Shown here: in pieces, positions 16,857 through 25,690 of the stretch
Position numbering within the stretch: position 1 is the first letter of the stretch
How the letters are laid out: every line of letters begins with the position of its first letter
Assembly: GCF_019801605.1 (NCBI RefSeq)
Contig: NZ_JAHVIT010000004.1
Location: 62,001-126,000 of the forward strand
Direction of reading: 5' to 3'
DNA: 64,000 bases
Source of the DNA: Maritimibacter alkaliphilus
GTDB lineage: Bacteria; Pseudomonadota; Alphaproteobacteria; Rhodobacterales; Rhodobacteraceae
Made by a program: the position numbers and the translations under genes
The notes under the pieces: generated by a model
What the model saw: the letters and a program-made list of their open reading frames with translations, nothing else
Told to the model about the DNA's origin: nothing
Databases searched by the model: none

Positions 16857-18344
16857 TCAGGCGACCTTGGGCGCCTTGTAGCGTAGGAAGTAGATGAAGA
16901 GCGCGGTCATGGCATAGAGGCCGAGGCTGATCGGACTGGAGAAGAAGGTCATCACGTCCCCGTTCGAGGTGATCAGCGCCCGGCGCATGTAGAGCTCGAG
17001 GTAGGGGCCGAGGATGATCCCCATCAGCATCGGCACCAGCGGGTAGGACATCAGCCTGAGCGCCCATGCGAAGATCCCGATCGCAAGCGCCATCCACATC
17101 TGGAAGACCGAGTAGGTCGAGGCATAGGTGCCGACCATGGCGATCATCGCGATGAAGGCATAGAGCACGCCCCGGTTCATCCGCGCCAGCCAGATGTAAT
17201 AGGGCCCGAAGACGAGGACCGAGAGGAAGACGAAGACCGCCGCCACCATGAGCGCCGCGAACATCGGCGCGATCGTGGCCATCTCGTTGGTCAGCAGGCC
17301 CGGCCCCGGCACGAGGCCGTGGATCAGCAGCACGCCAAAGATGATCGCCGTCACGCTGTCTCCGGGGATGCCGAGCGTCAGCAGCGGCACGACCGCCCCG
17401 CCGCACATGGCGTTGTTGGCCGATTCCGCCGCCGCCAGCCCCTCGTGGGAGCCGTTGCCGTATTCCTCTGGCTTCTTGCTGACGCGCTTGGCCTCGGCAT
17501 AGGCCACGAAGGAGGCCATCGAGGCGCCGCCACCGGGCAGCATCCCGATCAGCACGCCGATGACCGAGCTTTTGACATAGGTCCAGAAGCCGATCTCGCG
17601 CACTTCCTTCCAGTTCGGCCAGAAGTCCTTGTGGCGCACCTTGAAGGCGGGCGTGTCCTCGACCGTGCGCGGCTTGGAGCCACCCTGAAGCAGCAGCTCG
17701 CAGATCGCGAAGAGACCGATCACCGCAGGCAGCAGCTGCACGCCCTCGATCAGGTTGTAGCTGCCGAAGTCGAACCGCCCCTGCGCCACCATGTTGTCGA
17801 AGCCCACGGTGGAGATCATCAGCCCCAGCGAGACGGTGACGAGGCTTTTCCAGATCGAGCCCTTGGCCACGATGACCACCGTCACCACCGCCATGAACAC
17901 GAGGGCGAACTTGTCCGGCGTGCGGAACATCAGGGCGAACTCGCTCATCGGCACCGCCACGAACATCAGCACCGCCGCGCCGAGCACGCCGCCGATGGAG
18001 GAGGCGAGCGCGTCGAGGCTGAGCGCCTTGGCCCCGTGGCCGCGCTTCATCAGGGCATAGCCCTCCATCGTCGTGATCGCGCCGGAGGCCGCGCCGGGGA
18101 TGTTCACCGTGATCCCGGTGACCGAGCCCGCGTAGATCCCCGACATGAAGATCGCCATCACCATGACGAGCGCGTTGGTCAGCTCCATCGCGAAGGTGAA
18201 GGGCAGCAGCAGCGCGATCGCCAGCGTGGCCGTCAGCCCGGGGATCGCCCCGAAGACGAGGCCCATCAGGAAACCGCCGACGAGGTAGAGGAAGGTCTCG
18301 GGGTTGGCGAGGGCGGCAAAGCCCCCCATGAGTTCGGCGAACAT
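16857..18344 (-). CDS. tctA: TTT-family transporter large permease
   Basis: A 495-residue membrane protein of the tripartite tricarboxylate transporter family, with around eleven hydrophobic segments and the family signature GAIPGLTATLAIALLLP near residue 33-49 plus a second LGIPGDSVTAIIFGVLL. The substrate is a carboxylate delivered by TctC. ATG at 18344 shares one base with the tctB stop. The gene order tctC-tctB-tctA, with a hairpin after tctC, is the classical one. A shared GntR operator lies upstream of tctC. Confidence 0.93.
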   Translation of the reverse strand: MFAELMGGFAALANPETFLYLVGGFLMGLVFGAIPGLTATLAIALLLPFTFAMELTNALVMVMAIFMSGIYAGSVTGITVNIPGAASGAITTMEGYALMKRGHGAKALSLDALASSIGGVLGAAVLMFVAVPMSEFALMFRTPDKFALVFMAVVTVVIVAKGSIWKSLVTVSLGLMISTVGFDNMVAQGRFDFGSYNLIEGVQLLPAVIGLFAICELLLQGGSKPRTVEDTPAFKVRHKDFWPNWKEVREIGFWTYVKSSVIGVLIGMLPGGGASMASFVAYAEAKRVSKKPEEYGNGSHEGLAAAESANNAMCGGAVVPLLTLGIPGDSVTAIIFGVLLIHGLVPGPGLLTNEMATIAPMFAALMVAAVFVFLSVLVFGPYYIWLARMNRGVLYAFIAMIAMVGTYASTYSVFQMWMALAIGIFAWALRLMSYPLVPMLMGIILGPYLELYMRRALITSNGDVMTFFSSPISLGLYAMTALFIYFLRYKAPKVA

Positions 18345-18805
18345 CAGAATTGGCCCTCGGGCAGGAAGAGTTCGAAGAGGGTGACGAAGAAGAGCCAGCC
18401 CGCCGCCGCGATCCCGGCCGAGATCAGCGCCGAGGTCAGCAGCGCCTTCACCGGCCCCAGCCGCTCCTGTTCAAAGAGCCAGGCCACGCCGAAGGCATAG
18501 AGCAGCGTCGCGATCCAGTATCCCAGCGGCTCGAAAGCCCAGACGAAGCCACAGGTCAGCGCGATCAGCGCCACGGTGCGCAGCGAGAAGTTGGCGTCCT
18601 CGTCGTCTTCGTGGTCGGCGGTGCCGCGCAGTTCCTGCACCAGCACGCCAAGTGCGCCGATCCCCAGCGTGACGACAAGGATCAGCGGCATCAGGGAGGG
18701 CCCCGGCTCGCCGCTGGAGAAGGGCAGCGGCAGCAGCAGCGCCTGCTGGAGGTAGGCCGCGTCGAGGGCGAGGATCAGGAGCGCGAAGAGCGCCTGTCGT
18801 GTCAT
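18344..18805 (-). CDS. tctB: TTT-family transporter small permease
   Basis: A 153-residue membrane protein with four hydrophobic segments, the usual TctB size and layout. An acidic loop (TADHEDDEDAN) lies between segments 2 and 3. The start at 18805 (MTRQALFALLIL) gives a protein beginning directly at the first membrane helix; a TTG at 18811 with GGGAAAGG upstream is an alternative. It lies between tctC and tctA in one leftward unit. Confidence 0.85.
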   Translation of the reverse strand: MTRQALFALLILALDAAYLQQALLLPLPFSSGEPGPSLMPLILVVTLGIGALGVLVQELRGTADHEDDEDANFSLRTVALIALTCGFVWAFEPLGYWIATLLYAFGVAWLFEQERLGPVKALLTSALISAGIAAAGWLFFVTLFELFLPEGQF

Positions 18806-18910
18806 CGTCAAGGGAGGAGCCTTTCCCGGAAAGTGATCGGGCGGGGGTCGCCGGTCAGCCTGCGCCATCGTAGCACGGTCCGGCGGGTGCGCGGCACCCG
18901 GTCCGCGGAC

Positions 18911-18937
18911 GACCCGGCCGCAGGGCACGGCCGGGTC
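18911..18937 (-). terminator. Hairpin between tctC and tctB
   Basis: Perfect 10-bp stem GACCCGGCCG (18911-18920) with complement at 18928-18937, 30 bases past the tctC stop. No T-run follows. Such hairpins commonly let the binding-protein gene be expressed more than the permease genes. Confidence 0.6.
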
Positions 18938-18966
18938 GCGGGTCTTCGGGGCGCGTCAGGCGCGGA

Positions 18967-19950
18967 TTACTCCAGCACGCCTGCCGCTTTCAGCTTGTCC
19001 AGCAGGGCCAGCGCGCGGGTCTGGGTCCGCTCGACGTAGGCCTCGGTCTCGGGGCCGTCCATCCAGTAGGCGTTCATGCCGGTGTCGGCAGCCTTCTGCT
19101 GGAACTCGGGATCGTCGAAGGCGGCCTTGAAGCCTTCGGTCAGCTTGGCCTTGACCTCGTCCGGGGTCTCGGCCGGAACGGCCAGCACGCGCATGCCGCC
19201 CCAGATCACGTCATAGCCCAGTTCCTTGAAGGTCGGCACGTCGGGCAGGCTGGGATCACGCTCGGCGCCCATCACCGCCAGCACCTTCACCTGACCGGCA
19301 TCCGCGGCGGAGGAGACGGTGGCGTAGCTCAGGCTCGCCGCGTCGTTCTCGCCCGAGATCAGCGCCTCGCGCTGTTCGGCAGAGCCGTTCGGGAAGGGCA
19401 CGTGGTTCAGCTCGACCCCCAGCTGCTCGGCCATGTCGAGCGCGTGCAGGTGCCAGATGCCGCCGATGCCCGAATCCGACACGGTGACTTCACCCGGCTC
19501 GGCCTTGGCGGCGGCGATGAAATCGTCCAGCGTTTCCCAGCCGGTGTCGGCGTTCACCGCCAGCACGGTAGGATAGAGCGTGATATTGGCAAGGTAGCTC
19601 AGCGTCGAGGTGTCATAGCCCGGCACGAGGTCCTTGTAGGGGACGGTGATCATGCTGTCCCAGGTCAGCGAGCCGATGGTGTAGCCATCGGGACGCGACT
19701 TCATCAGGCGCATGGTGCCGACGCCCGACTGTGCGCCGGTGACGTTCTGGGTGCGGATGCCCACGCCGAGCGGCTCCTCTGCGTATTGCAGGAAGGTGCG
19801 CATCACCGTGTCGGTACCGCCGCCCGCGCTCCAGGGCATGATGTGGGTGATGTCCTTGGTGGGGAAATCCTGCGCGGCCGCAGTCAGGGTTGATGCGGCA
19901 AGCAGCGCTGCGCCGGTCAGGGTCGTGAAGAGACCTTTGGCGAAAGTCAT
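18967..19950 (-). CDS. tctC: TTT-family periplasmic substrate-binding protein
   Basis: A 327-residue Bug/TctC protein with a signal peptide (cleavage near TAAAQ). The usual features are seen: DITHIMPWSAGGGTDTVMR at the first ligand loop, SRPDGYTIG, and VSDSGIGGIWHLHAL at the second. The GGGTDT variant replaces the PGGxxD loop of typical Bug proteins. It is the first gene of the leftward tctCBA unit, and a GntR-type operator candidate lies 87 bp upstream (20037-20056). The ligand is presumably the carboxylate handled by the aconitase X cluster. Confidence 0.92.
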   Translation of the reverse strand: MTFAKGLFTTLTGAALLAASTLTAAAQDFPTKDITHIMPWSAGGGTDTVMRTFLQYAEEPLGVGIRTQNVTGAQSGVGTMRLMKSRPDGYTIGSLTWDSMITVPYKDLVPGYDTSTLSYLANITLYPTVLAVNADTGWETLDDFIAAAKAEPGEVTVSDSGIGGIWHLHALDMAEQLGVELNHVPFPNGSAEQREALISGENDAASLSYATVSSAADAGQVKVLAVMGAERDPSLPDVPTFKELGYDVIWGGMRVLAVPAETPDEVKAKLTEGFKAAFDDPEFQQKAADTGMNAYWMDGPETEAYVERTQTRALALLDKLKAAGVLE

Positions 19951-20036
19951 GTGAGGGACCTCTCTGTTGTGGTTGCGCGGGCTCCGGTGTTTCGGATCCG
20001 CCGGTCGTGGCGCGCCTGCTTCAGCAGGTCGCTATT

Positions 20037-20056
20037 TGTATACAACACAATATACA
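20037..20056. promoter_or_regulatory. GntR operator candidate TGTATA-N8-TATACA (site 1)
   Basis: Perfect arms TGTATA and TATACA with an 8-base spacer, in the gap between the diverging tctC and VOC genes. The same arrangement occurs at 25634, 27110 and 28821, each in a promoter region of the same cluster. Confidence 0.7.
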
Positions 20057-20127
20057 GACAAGAGTGCATTGCAACGGTTTTTCCCACGGCCCATTGTGGC
20101 AGCCGCCAGAAAGTCAGGAGACGGCCC

Positions 20128-21000
20128 ATGAAAACAGCCAATCTGCCCGCCGCCGGAGAGGTCTCGCTCGATCATTCGGGGCATTTCGTGGGGGATGCCG
20201 ACGCCGCGCGGACCGCGCTGGAGGGACTGGGCTTCACGGTCACGCCGCTCTCGGCACAGGTGCAGCCGGATCCGGTGACCGGCGAGGAGCGCCTGACCGG
20301 CACCGGCAATATCTGTGTCATGCTGCCCGAGGGCTACCTCGAGATCCTCGTGCATACCGCCGACACCGCCATCGGGCGCGAGTTCATGGCGGCGCTGGAC
20401 CGGCGCGCGGGCCTGCACCTTGCCGCCTTCGGCGTGGCAGATGCCGGCGCGCGTCATGCGGAGCTGGAGACGCAGGGCCTGAACATGCGCCCCCTGGTGC
20501 ATTTCTCGCGCGAGGTGGCGACCGAGACGGGACAGGAAACCGCCGCCTTCACCGTCGCCCGCCTCGCCGCCGGGGTGATGCCCGAGGGCCGCGTCCAGAT
20601 CCTGACCCATCACAACGAGCCCGCCCTCTGGCAGCCTCGCTACACGACCCACACCAACGGCGCGCAGGCGCTTGCGGCCATCGTCCTCTCCGCCCCCGAT
20701 CCCGCGGAAACGGCAGCACGGTTCGCCCGCTTCCTCGACCGGCCCGCACTGCCCCATGGCGCCGGGCTGCGCATCCCGCTCGACCGGGGCGCGCTGGAGA
20801 TCCTGCCGGAGGCGGGGGCCACCGCCCTTGTCGGGGAGGCCGTCGACCCCGGTCGCTCCGGCTTCGTCGGACTGCGGGTCACGCTGGCCGATCCCGCCGT
20901 GCTTGCCGACAGGCCCGGGGCCCGTCAGGTGGGCGACAGCCTTGTGCTGCCGTTCGGCCCGGCCCTCGGCCCCGGTGTCTGGCTCTTCGATCGGGCCTGA
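20128..21000 (+). CDS. VOC/glyoxalase-like domain protein
   Basis: A 290-residue cytoplasmic protein with two glyoxalase-like halves: the first begins LDHSGHFVGDADAARTALEGLGF, the second AQALAAIVLSAPDPAETAARFARFL. This is the glyoxalase-like type (PF13468-like) without a clear metal triad. AGGAG lies 9 bases before the ATG. It reads away from tctC and shares operator site 1. A paralogue of the same layout is encoded at 40455-41315. The reaction is unknown; a lyase, epimerase or binding role is possible. Confidence 0.75.
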   Translation: MKTANLPAAGEVSLDHSGHFVGDADAARTALEGLGFTVTPLSAQVQPDPVTGEERLTGTGNICVMLPEGYLEILVHTADTAIGREFMAALDRRAGLHLAAFGVADAGARHAELETQGLNMRPLVHFSREVATETGQETAAFTVARLAAGVMPEGRVQILTHHNEPALWQPRYTTHTNGAQALAAIVLSAPDPAETAARFARFLDRPALPHGAGLRIPLDRGALEILPEAGATALVGEAVDPGRSGFVGLRVTLADPAVLADRPGARQVGDSLVLPFGPALGPGVWLFDRA

Positions 21001-21004
21001 CCCC

Positions 21005-21766
21005 TCAGCCGCCCGCAAAGCTGCGCGGGCGCAGACCGGCGTGGAACCACGTGACCATGGAATAGATGTCATAGACCGGCAGGCCGGTCGCGGCCTGCAC
21101 CGCGGCGGAATAGGGCGACATGTTGGTGCACTCCAGCACGATGGCGCCCACCTCGGGGTTCCGGGCCACCAACCGCTCCGCCGCCGCGACCACGTCGGCG
21201 CAGGCAAGCGCGAGGTCGAGGTCATCCTTCTCGGCCTTGATGATGGTGCGGAAGAACTCCACCCCGTCCTCGGTCCCGGTGACCGGCGTGTCGAGCGGCA
21301 CGCTGATCGCTTCCAGATGCGCAGGCGTCAGACCGGCGGCGTTGATGGTGACGATCCCGGGCCTTTTGCCCGGCGGCAGGGTGGCCTGCACCCAGGGCAC
21401 CTGCATCATCGAGGAGGTCGCCACCGGCACGCCCACCGCCGCCGCCAGCTCCTGCTGGTAGATCGACAGGAAGCCGCAGTTGGTGGTGATCGCCTCAGCC
21501 CCAAGGTCCACGAGATCCCGCGCGGCGGCGATGAAATCCTCCAGCAGGCCCCGCGCCCCGTCACAGACCACCCGGTCCGGGCTGGCGCCGCGCACGATCC
21601 GGTAGACGACGGGAAAGGGCCATGTGCCTGCATGGCCCATCTCGCCATAGACCCGGGCAAAGCGGGCCTCCAGCATCAGGATGCCGAGGGGTGCACCGTA
21701 AAGCGCCTTGCCACCCCGCGCGACGGTTTCGCCCGGGGCGCCATAGGGGTGGAGAGGATCGCGCAT
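21005..21766 (-). CDS. Aspartate/glutamate-racemase-family protein
   Basis: A 253-residue protein of the Asp/Glu/hydantoin racemase fold. The two catalytic-type cysteines are in TTNCGFLSIYQ and LECTNMSPYS. The N-terminal part (GILMLEARFARVYGEMGHAGTWPFPV) is that of the broader AMDase/maleate isomerase-like group rather than of MurI. The ATG at 21766 shares one base with the stop of the upstream oxidase gene. It ends the leftward aconitase X operon, convergent with the VOC gene 4 bases away. It may invert or isomerise an amino-acid-like intermediate. Confidence 0.82.
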   Translation of the reverse strand: MRDPLHPYGAPGETVARGGKALYGAPLGILMLEARFARVYGEMGHAGTWPFPVVYRIVRGASPDRVVCDGARGLLEDFIAAARDLVDLGAEAITTNCGFLSIYQQELAAAVGVPVATSSMMQVPWVQATLPPGKRPGIVTINAAGLTPAHLEAISVPLDTPVTGTEDGVEFFRTIIKAEKDDLDLALACADVVAAAERLVARNPEVGAIVLECTNMSPYSAAVQAATGLPVYDIYSMVTWFHAGLRPRSFAGG

Positions 21767-23025
21767 TACGAGAACCGACCGGCCGCGAATGGGGCGAGGT
21801 CTATCTCGGGCGTCTCGCCGGTGACGAGCTGCGCAGCCAGTCGCCCGCTGCGCGCGGAGGAGACCAGGCCCACATGCCCGTGGCCGAAGCAATGCACCAC
21901 GCCCTCAGCGCCGCTGGCCTTGGCGATCACCGGCTTGCCGTCGGGGGTGCTGGGACGCAGGCCCAGCCAGACCTTGGCCTCGCTGGTGTCGAGCCCGGGG
22001 AAGACCGCACCGAGGTGGGTGCGCATGATCTCGGCCCGGCGCCAGTCGGGGCTGGCATCGGGACTGGCGATCTCGACCTGACCGGCGCAGCGGATACCGG
22101 TGGACAGCCGCGTCACAACAACCTTGCGGTCGCCCACCATGACGGAGGTCGTGGGCCCTGGCAGGTTCGCCCCGCCCTCCACCGTCACGTGATAGCCGCG
22201 CTCGCTCTCAAGCGGGACGCGGTCACCGGCCTTCGCCGCAAGGGCCGCCGACCGGGCACCCATGGCGATCACGGCAGAGCCGCAGGAGATGTCCCCCTGC
22301 GAGGTTTCGACCGCCACCAGCTTGCCGCCCTCGACCCGCAGGCCCGTGGCGCGGGCCGCGATCTGGCGCGCGCCCATGGTCCCGGCATAGGCCACCAGCG
22401 CCGCGCAGTAGGCGCCGGGGTTCAGGCACTGCCCGGCCTCGGGCACGTTGACGGCAAAGCCATAGTCCTTCGCGAGGTCCGGCTGGCGCCGCGCCAGTTC
22501 CTCCGCCTCGATCTCCTCGCAGGTGATGCCGAGCTCGCGCCGGATGCGCCAGCCGAGACCATCGGCCTCGTAGCCCGCCCGGTCGCGGTAGACATGCATC
22601 AACCCGCTGGTCGCGTTGATCAACTCCGGCACGCCCGCCCGCGCCGCCATCTCGGCATGGAGCTGCGGCGCGTCCTTCAGCAGGCTGCGCAGCTCGCCCG
22701 CGATCTGGCGCAACTTGGCCTCCGACGAACCGGCAGCGAGATAGCGCAGCAGCCACGGCAGCACCTTGGGCAGGTAGGCGGGCCGCAGGCTCAGCGGCCC
22801 CAGCGGATCGCGGAGCCATTTCGGCACCTGCTTCCAGACCCCCGGCGAGGCGGGCGGCGTCACCGAATGGGACGAAAGCCAGGCGGCGTTGCCATAGGTC
22901 GCCGCCTGTTCACCGCCCGGCGGGCCCGGATCGACCAGCACGACCTTCAGCCCGCGCTCTGCCAGCTGCACCGCCGTCTGGGCGCCGATCACCCCGGCCC
23001 CGATCACCGTCACGTCTGCCTTCAT
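21766..23025 (-). CDS. DadA-like FAD-dependent amino-acid dehydrogenase
   Basis: A 419-residue flavoprotein with the FAD motif VTVIGAGVIGAQTAVQLAERG at the very start and the DadA-type C-terminal GLRPSTPDGKPVI and HCFGHGHVGL segments. Family members oxidise D-amino acids or related amines and pass electrons to the respiratory chain. The start at 23025 has GGGAGA before it. It lies between aconitase X and the racemase-like gene, which suggests that a racemised or cyclic amino acid is oxidised in this pathway. Confidence 0.85.
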   Translation of the reverse strand: MKADVTVIGAGVIGAQTAVQLAERGLKVVLVDPGPPGGEQAATYGNAAWLSSHSVTPPASPGVWKQVPKWLRDPLGPLSLRPAYLPKVLPWLLRYLAAGSSEAKLRQIAGELRSLLKDAPQLHAEMAARAGVPELINATSGLMHVYRDRAGYEADGLGWRIRRELGITCEEIEAEELARRQPDLAKDYGFAVNVPEAGQCLNPGAYCAALVAYAGTMGARQIAARATGLRVEGGKLVAVETSQGDISCGSAVIAMGARSAALAAKAGDRVPLESERGYHVTVEGGANLPGPTTSVMVGDRKVVVTRLSTGIRCAGQVEIASPDASPDWRRAEIMRTHLGAVFPGLDTSEAKVWLGLRPSTPDGKPVIAKASGAEGVVHCFGHGHVGLVSSARSGRLAAQLVTGETPEIDLAPFAAGRFS

Positions 23026-23094
23026 CTGTCGTCTCCCGCCGGCACCACGCCGTGCCATAGTTCTGGCCCCCGCGCGGGCGGCCGACAATCTCTC

Positions 23095-23505
23095 TCATCC
23101 CCGGGCGATGCGCCCCGTGGTACCATCGACCTGCAACGCCTCACCGCTTCGCAGCGCCTCCCAGAAGCCGGGCTCCGGCGCGACGAGCACCGGCACCTCC
23201 GCGAGGAAAGCGCCTTGCGTCACCGAAGGGTCCGGCATCTCGCGCAGGATCAGTGCCGCCGGATGGGTGCCATGGACCTTCAGCTGGTAGAGGAACCGCC
23301 ACGCCCCGGCAGAGCCCCGGCTCGCGGGCAGCACGAGCACCCGGCCCGCCACGCTTTCGCCCAGCAGGTCGCTGGAGCGGCCCACCACCCGGCCCGAGCG
23401 GATGTCGAGATCGCCGAGGAAGGAGAGCGCCGTCTGCGACACGAGCGCCGCGCCCGAGGCCTGCCCCTTCACCACGCCGCGCGCCTGCCAGCCCGCCTCA
23501 CCCAT
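23095..23505 (-). CDS. Aconitase X small (swivel) subunit
   Basis: A 136-residue protein of the DUF126/aconitase X swivel family: DLDIRSGRVVGRSSDLLGESVAGRVLVLPASRGS carries the mobile loop with its catalytic Ser. It overlaps the large subunit gene by 8 bases, so the two are made together. Aconitase X members include cis-3-hydroxy-L-proline dehydratase in bacteria and phosphomevalonate dehydratase in archaea. The substrate here is not known. Confidence 0.88.
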   Translation of the reverse strand: MGEAGWQARGVVKGQASGAALVSQTALSFLGDLDIRSGRVVGRSSDLLGESVAGRVLVLPASRGSAGAWRFLYQLKVHGTHPAALILREMPDPSVTQGAFLAEVPVLVAPEPGFWEALRSGEALQVDGTTGRIARG

Positions 23506-24763
23506 TGCGCCGCCTCCGGGGCAGGAACCGCCCCGTCACGGCGGAGTCCACCGCCAGTTCGCTGGTGGTGAAGAGCGTCGGGCACTGGATCATGTCGCGC
23601 ACGTAATGGGCCTGTTTCGCACTGTCGACGAGGATCGTCCGCAGCTTGGGCGGCATCACCTTCAGCGCCGGATCGGGAGAGCAGGTGCAGGCGAAATGGC
23701 ACGAAATCGGGCAGGTGTCCGTCACCACCCGCGCCCCTGCCGCCAGCATCGGCGCCAGCAGGCCCGCGTCCCGCGCCATCTGGCGCACCGCGCGGCTGGT
23801 GGTGACCCAGAGCTCGACACCCTCCGCCACCCGCTTGCCGGTGAGCAGCGCGGCGTAATGCTTCATCTCCTCGAAGGAGGCATGGGGACAGCCGAGGTGC
23901 ACGAGGTCGAACCCCGCCTCCGCCCCGGTGCAGAACCCGTCGAAGACCCGCGCAATGTCGGCCTCGCTCACCTCGACCTCCGGCAGGCCGGGGGCATCGG
24001 CCTCCGCGCCGAAGGGCGGCGTCACGCCGGGGACAATGAACATCGCCACCCCGCCGGAGGTCGCCATGCCCACCCCCATCGCGTCGAGGTCATCCAGCGT
24101 GGGCCGTGCGGCAAGGCCCCGGATCAGCGGCACGCCGCTGCCCACCGCCGCCCCGATGGCATAGCCGAGCGCGGTGAACTCCGCCGTGCCCTGCGGACGG
24201 GCCGTCACCGTCACCCGGTGGGTGGGCTGGCGGTTGCGATCCAGATGCAGGCCGAAGCGCGGGTAGCGCCCGGTCATCCCGGCATAGACGGCAAAGAACC
24301 CGTCCCGGTTCGACCGCGCGCCAAGGACGGAATTCGCAAACACCGTCACACCGCTTTCGATCGAGGCGATATGCATGTTCCACGTCGGCCAGTGCCCGGC
24401 CCAGTAGGGCGTGCAGGTGAAGGAGGTGGCGCTGCCCATGGCACGATGCGCGGCCTCCGCCCGTTTCTGCAGCAGGCCAAGCGCCTCGGGCGCGCCGGTG
24501 CCCTGCCAGTCACCCATGTCGGCATTGGCGATATTGGTGGAGACGGGCACGACCATCTTCGCGCCCTGCGCCGCCGTCGCCTCGATCAGCTCCACGTCGC
24601 CCTTGTAGAGCGCCATGCCCGCGTGGACATGGGCATAGCCGATCTCGACCATGTCGGGGGCATCGTAAGCCTCACCCAGCTGGACCAGCGCCTCCATCGC
24701 CTGCCGCGCGGCATCGCCTTCGGCACCGTCCAGCAGGGCAAGATCGCGGTCCGAAAGCTCCAT
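23498..24763 (-). CDS. Aconitase X catalytic large subunit
   Basis: A 421-residue protein of the aconitase X catalytic family (DUF521). Seen features: VSTNIANADMGDW, CTPYWAGHWPTWNMHIASIESGVTVFANSVLGARSNRDG, and the cluster-binding-type cysteines in HLGCPHAS and TDTCPISCHF. The enzyme should dehydrate a hydroxylated acid using an iron-sulfur centre. It is the second gene of the leftward operon and starts 3 bases after the end of the aspartate-dehydrogenase-like gene. The mix with DadA, racemase and AspDH-like partners suggests an amino-acid-like substrate. Confidence 0.9.
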   Translation of the reverse strand: MELSDRDLALLDGAEGDAARQAMEALVQLGEAYDAPDMVEIGYAHVHAGMALYKGDVELIEATAAQGAKMVVPVSTNIANADMGDWQGTGAPEALGLLQKRAEAAHRAMGSATSFTCTPYWAGHWPTWNMHIASIESGVTVFANSVLGARSNRDGFFAVYAGMTGRYPRFGLHLDRNRQPTHRVTVTARPQGTAEFTALGYAIGAAVGSGVPLIRGLAARPTLDDLDAMGVGMATSGGVAMFIVPGVTPPFGAEADAPGLPEVEVSEADIARVFDGFCTGAEAGFDLVHLGCPHASFEEMKHYAALLTGKRVAEGVELWVTTSRAVRQMARDAGLLAPMLAAGARVVTDTCPISCHFACTCSPDPALKVMPPKLRTILVDSAKQAHYVRDMIQCPTLFTTSELAVDSAVTGRFLPRRRRNG

Positions 24764-24766
24764 GGC

Positions 24767-25585
24767 TCAGCTGCCAATCCTGAGCGTCGCATTCTCGCGC
24801 CGCAGGGCGGCAAGGATGCTGAGGGCCACCACCATGCTGGTGCGGTTGTTCTGCGGCGAAGGGTAGTTCTGCGAGGTCATCTCGAGCGAGACGGAACTGG
24901 CCTCCACGCTCAGCGTGTGGCGCGCGCCGGGCAGCGTGCCGTCAGCCCGGATGCGCACCTGCGTCCGGTCCAGCCCGATGCCCACGAGGCCCAGCGTCAC
25001 CGCCACGTTGAAGTGGCGCGGGAAATGACCCGCCGCCTCGCGGGCGCTGCCCTCGAAGACCGGCACCGGCCCGGTCTCGGCCGCGGCAAGGTCGATACCG
25101 TTCTCGTGGATGAAGGGTTCATGGGCGAAGGAGGCGGGCGCGATATGCGAGGTCAGCGTGACCGAGGTGATCTCGTCCTCCGAGGCGGCGCGGATGATGT
25201 CGAGGCCCGGCAGCGTGCCGCCCGCGATCTGGAGCGTCGCGCCAGCGGCCTCGGCGATGTCGATGAGGTCGAGGTTCACCGCAAGGGCGCCCACGCTCAC
25301 CGCCACCACGTGACCGCCCGCGCGCAAGCACGGCTCCACCACGTCGCGGAAGCCGTCGTAGGTCGCGCATTCCACGAGGATCGCGTCGTAGGCGGGCGCC
25401 TCGGAGGCCGCGATGACGGGCACATCCAGCCCGAACTCTGCCGCCTTGGCCCGGGCCTTGGCATGATCGCGCGCGGCGATGGCCACGATCCGGATCGCCC
25501 CTGTCGGGTCCGCGGCCAGCTTGGCGGCGATCTGCTGCCCCACGTTGCCGAAGCCCCCCAAAACGATCCGCGTCTCGCCCGCCAT
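24767..25585 (-). CDS. Aspartate-dehydrogenase-like NAD(P) oxidoreductase
   Basis: A 272-residue protein with a Rossmann start (RIVLGGFGNVGQQIAAKL) and the DUF108-type C-terminal domain (FPRHFNVAVTLGLVGIGLDRTQVRI, then NNRTSMVVALSILAAL). L-aspartate dehydrogenase and relatives interconvert an amino acid and a 2-imino/oxo acid. It is the first gene of the leftward aconitase X operon; operator site 2 lies 49 bp upstream. A role in reducing an imine formed by the DadA-like oxidase or the dehydratase is an inference. Confidence 0.8.
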   Translation of the reverse strand: MAGETRIVLGGFGNVGQQIAAKLAADPTGAIRIVAIAARDHAKARAKAAEFGLDVPVIAASEAPAYDAILVECATYDGFRDVVEPCLRAGGHVVAVSVGALAVNLDLIDIAEAAGATLQIAGGTLPGLDIIRAASEDEITSVTLTSHIAPASFAHEPFIHENGIDLAAAETGPVPVFEGSAREAAGHFPRHFNVAVTLGLVGIGLDRTQVRIRADGTLPGARHTLSVEASSVSLEMTSQNYPSPQNNRTSMVVALSILAALRRENATLRIGS

Positions 25586-25633
25586 ATGCCTGCCTGCTCC
25601 ATCAAAGTCTTGACTGATTTCTGTACTCTGTCA

Positions 25634-25653
25634 TGTATACAAATAAATATGCA
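25634..25653. promoter_or_regulatory. GntR operator candidate TGTATA-N8-TATGCA (site 2)
   Basis: One mismatch from the perfect arms. It lies midway between the divergent aconitase X operon and the MmgE/PrpD gene, 38 bp before the latter's ATG. Confidence 0.7.
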
Positions 25654-25690
25654 AGTTTAAATCCTCCCGTTATTTCCCGAAGGACCCGCC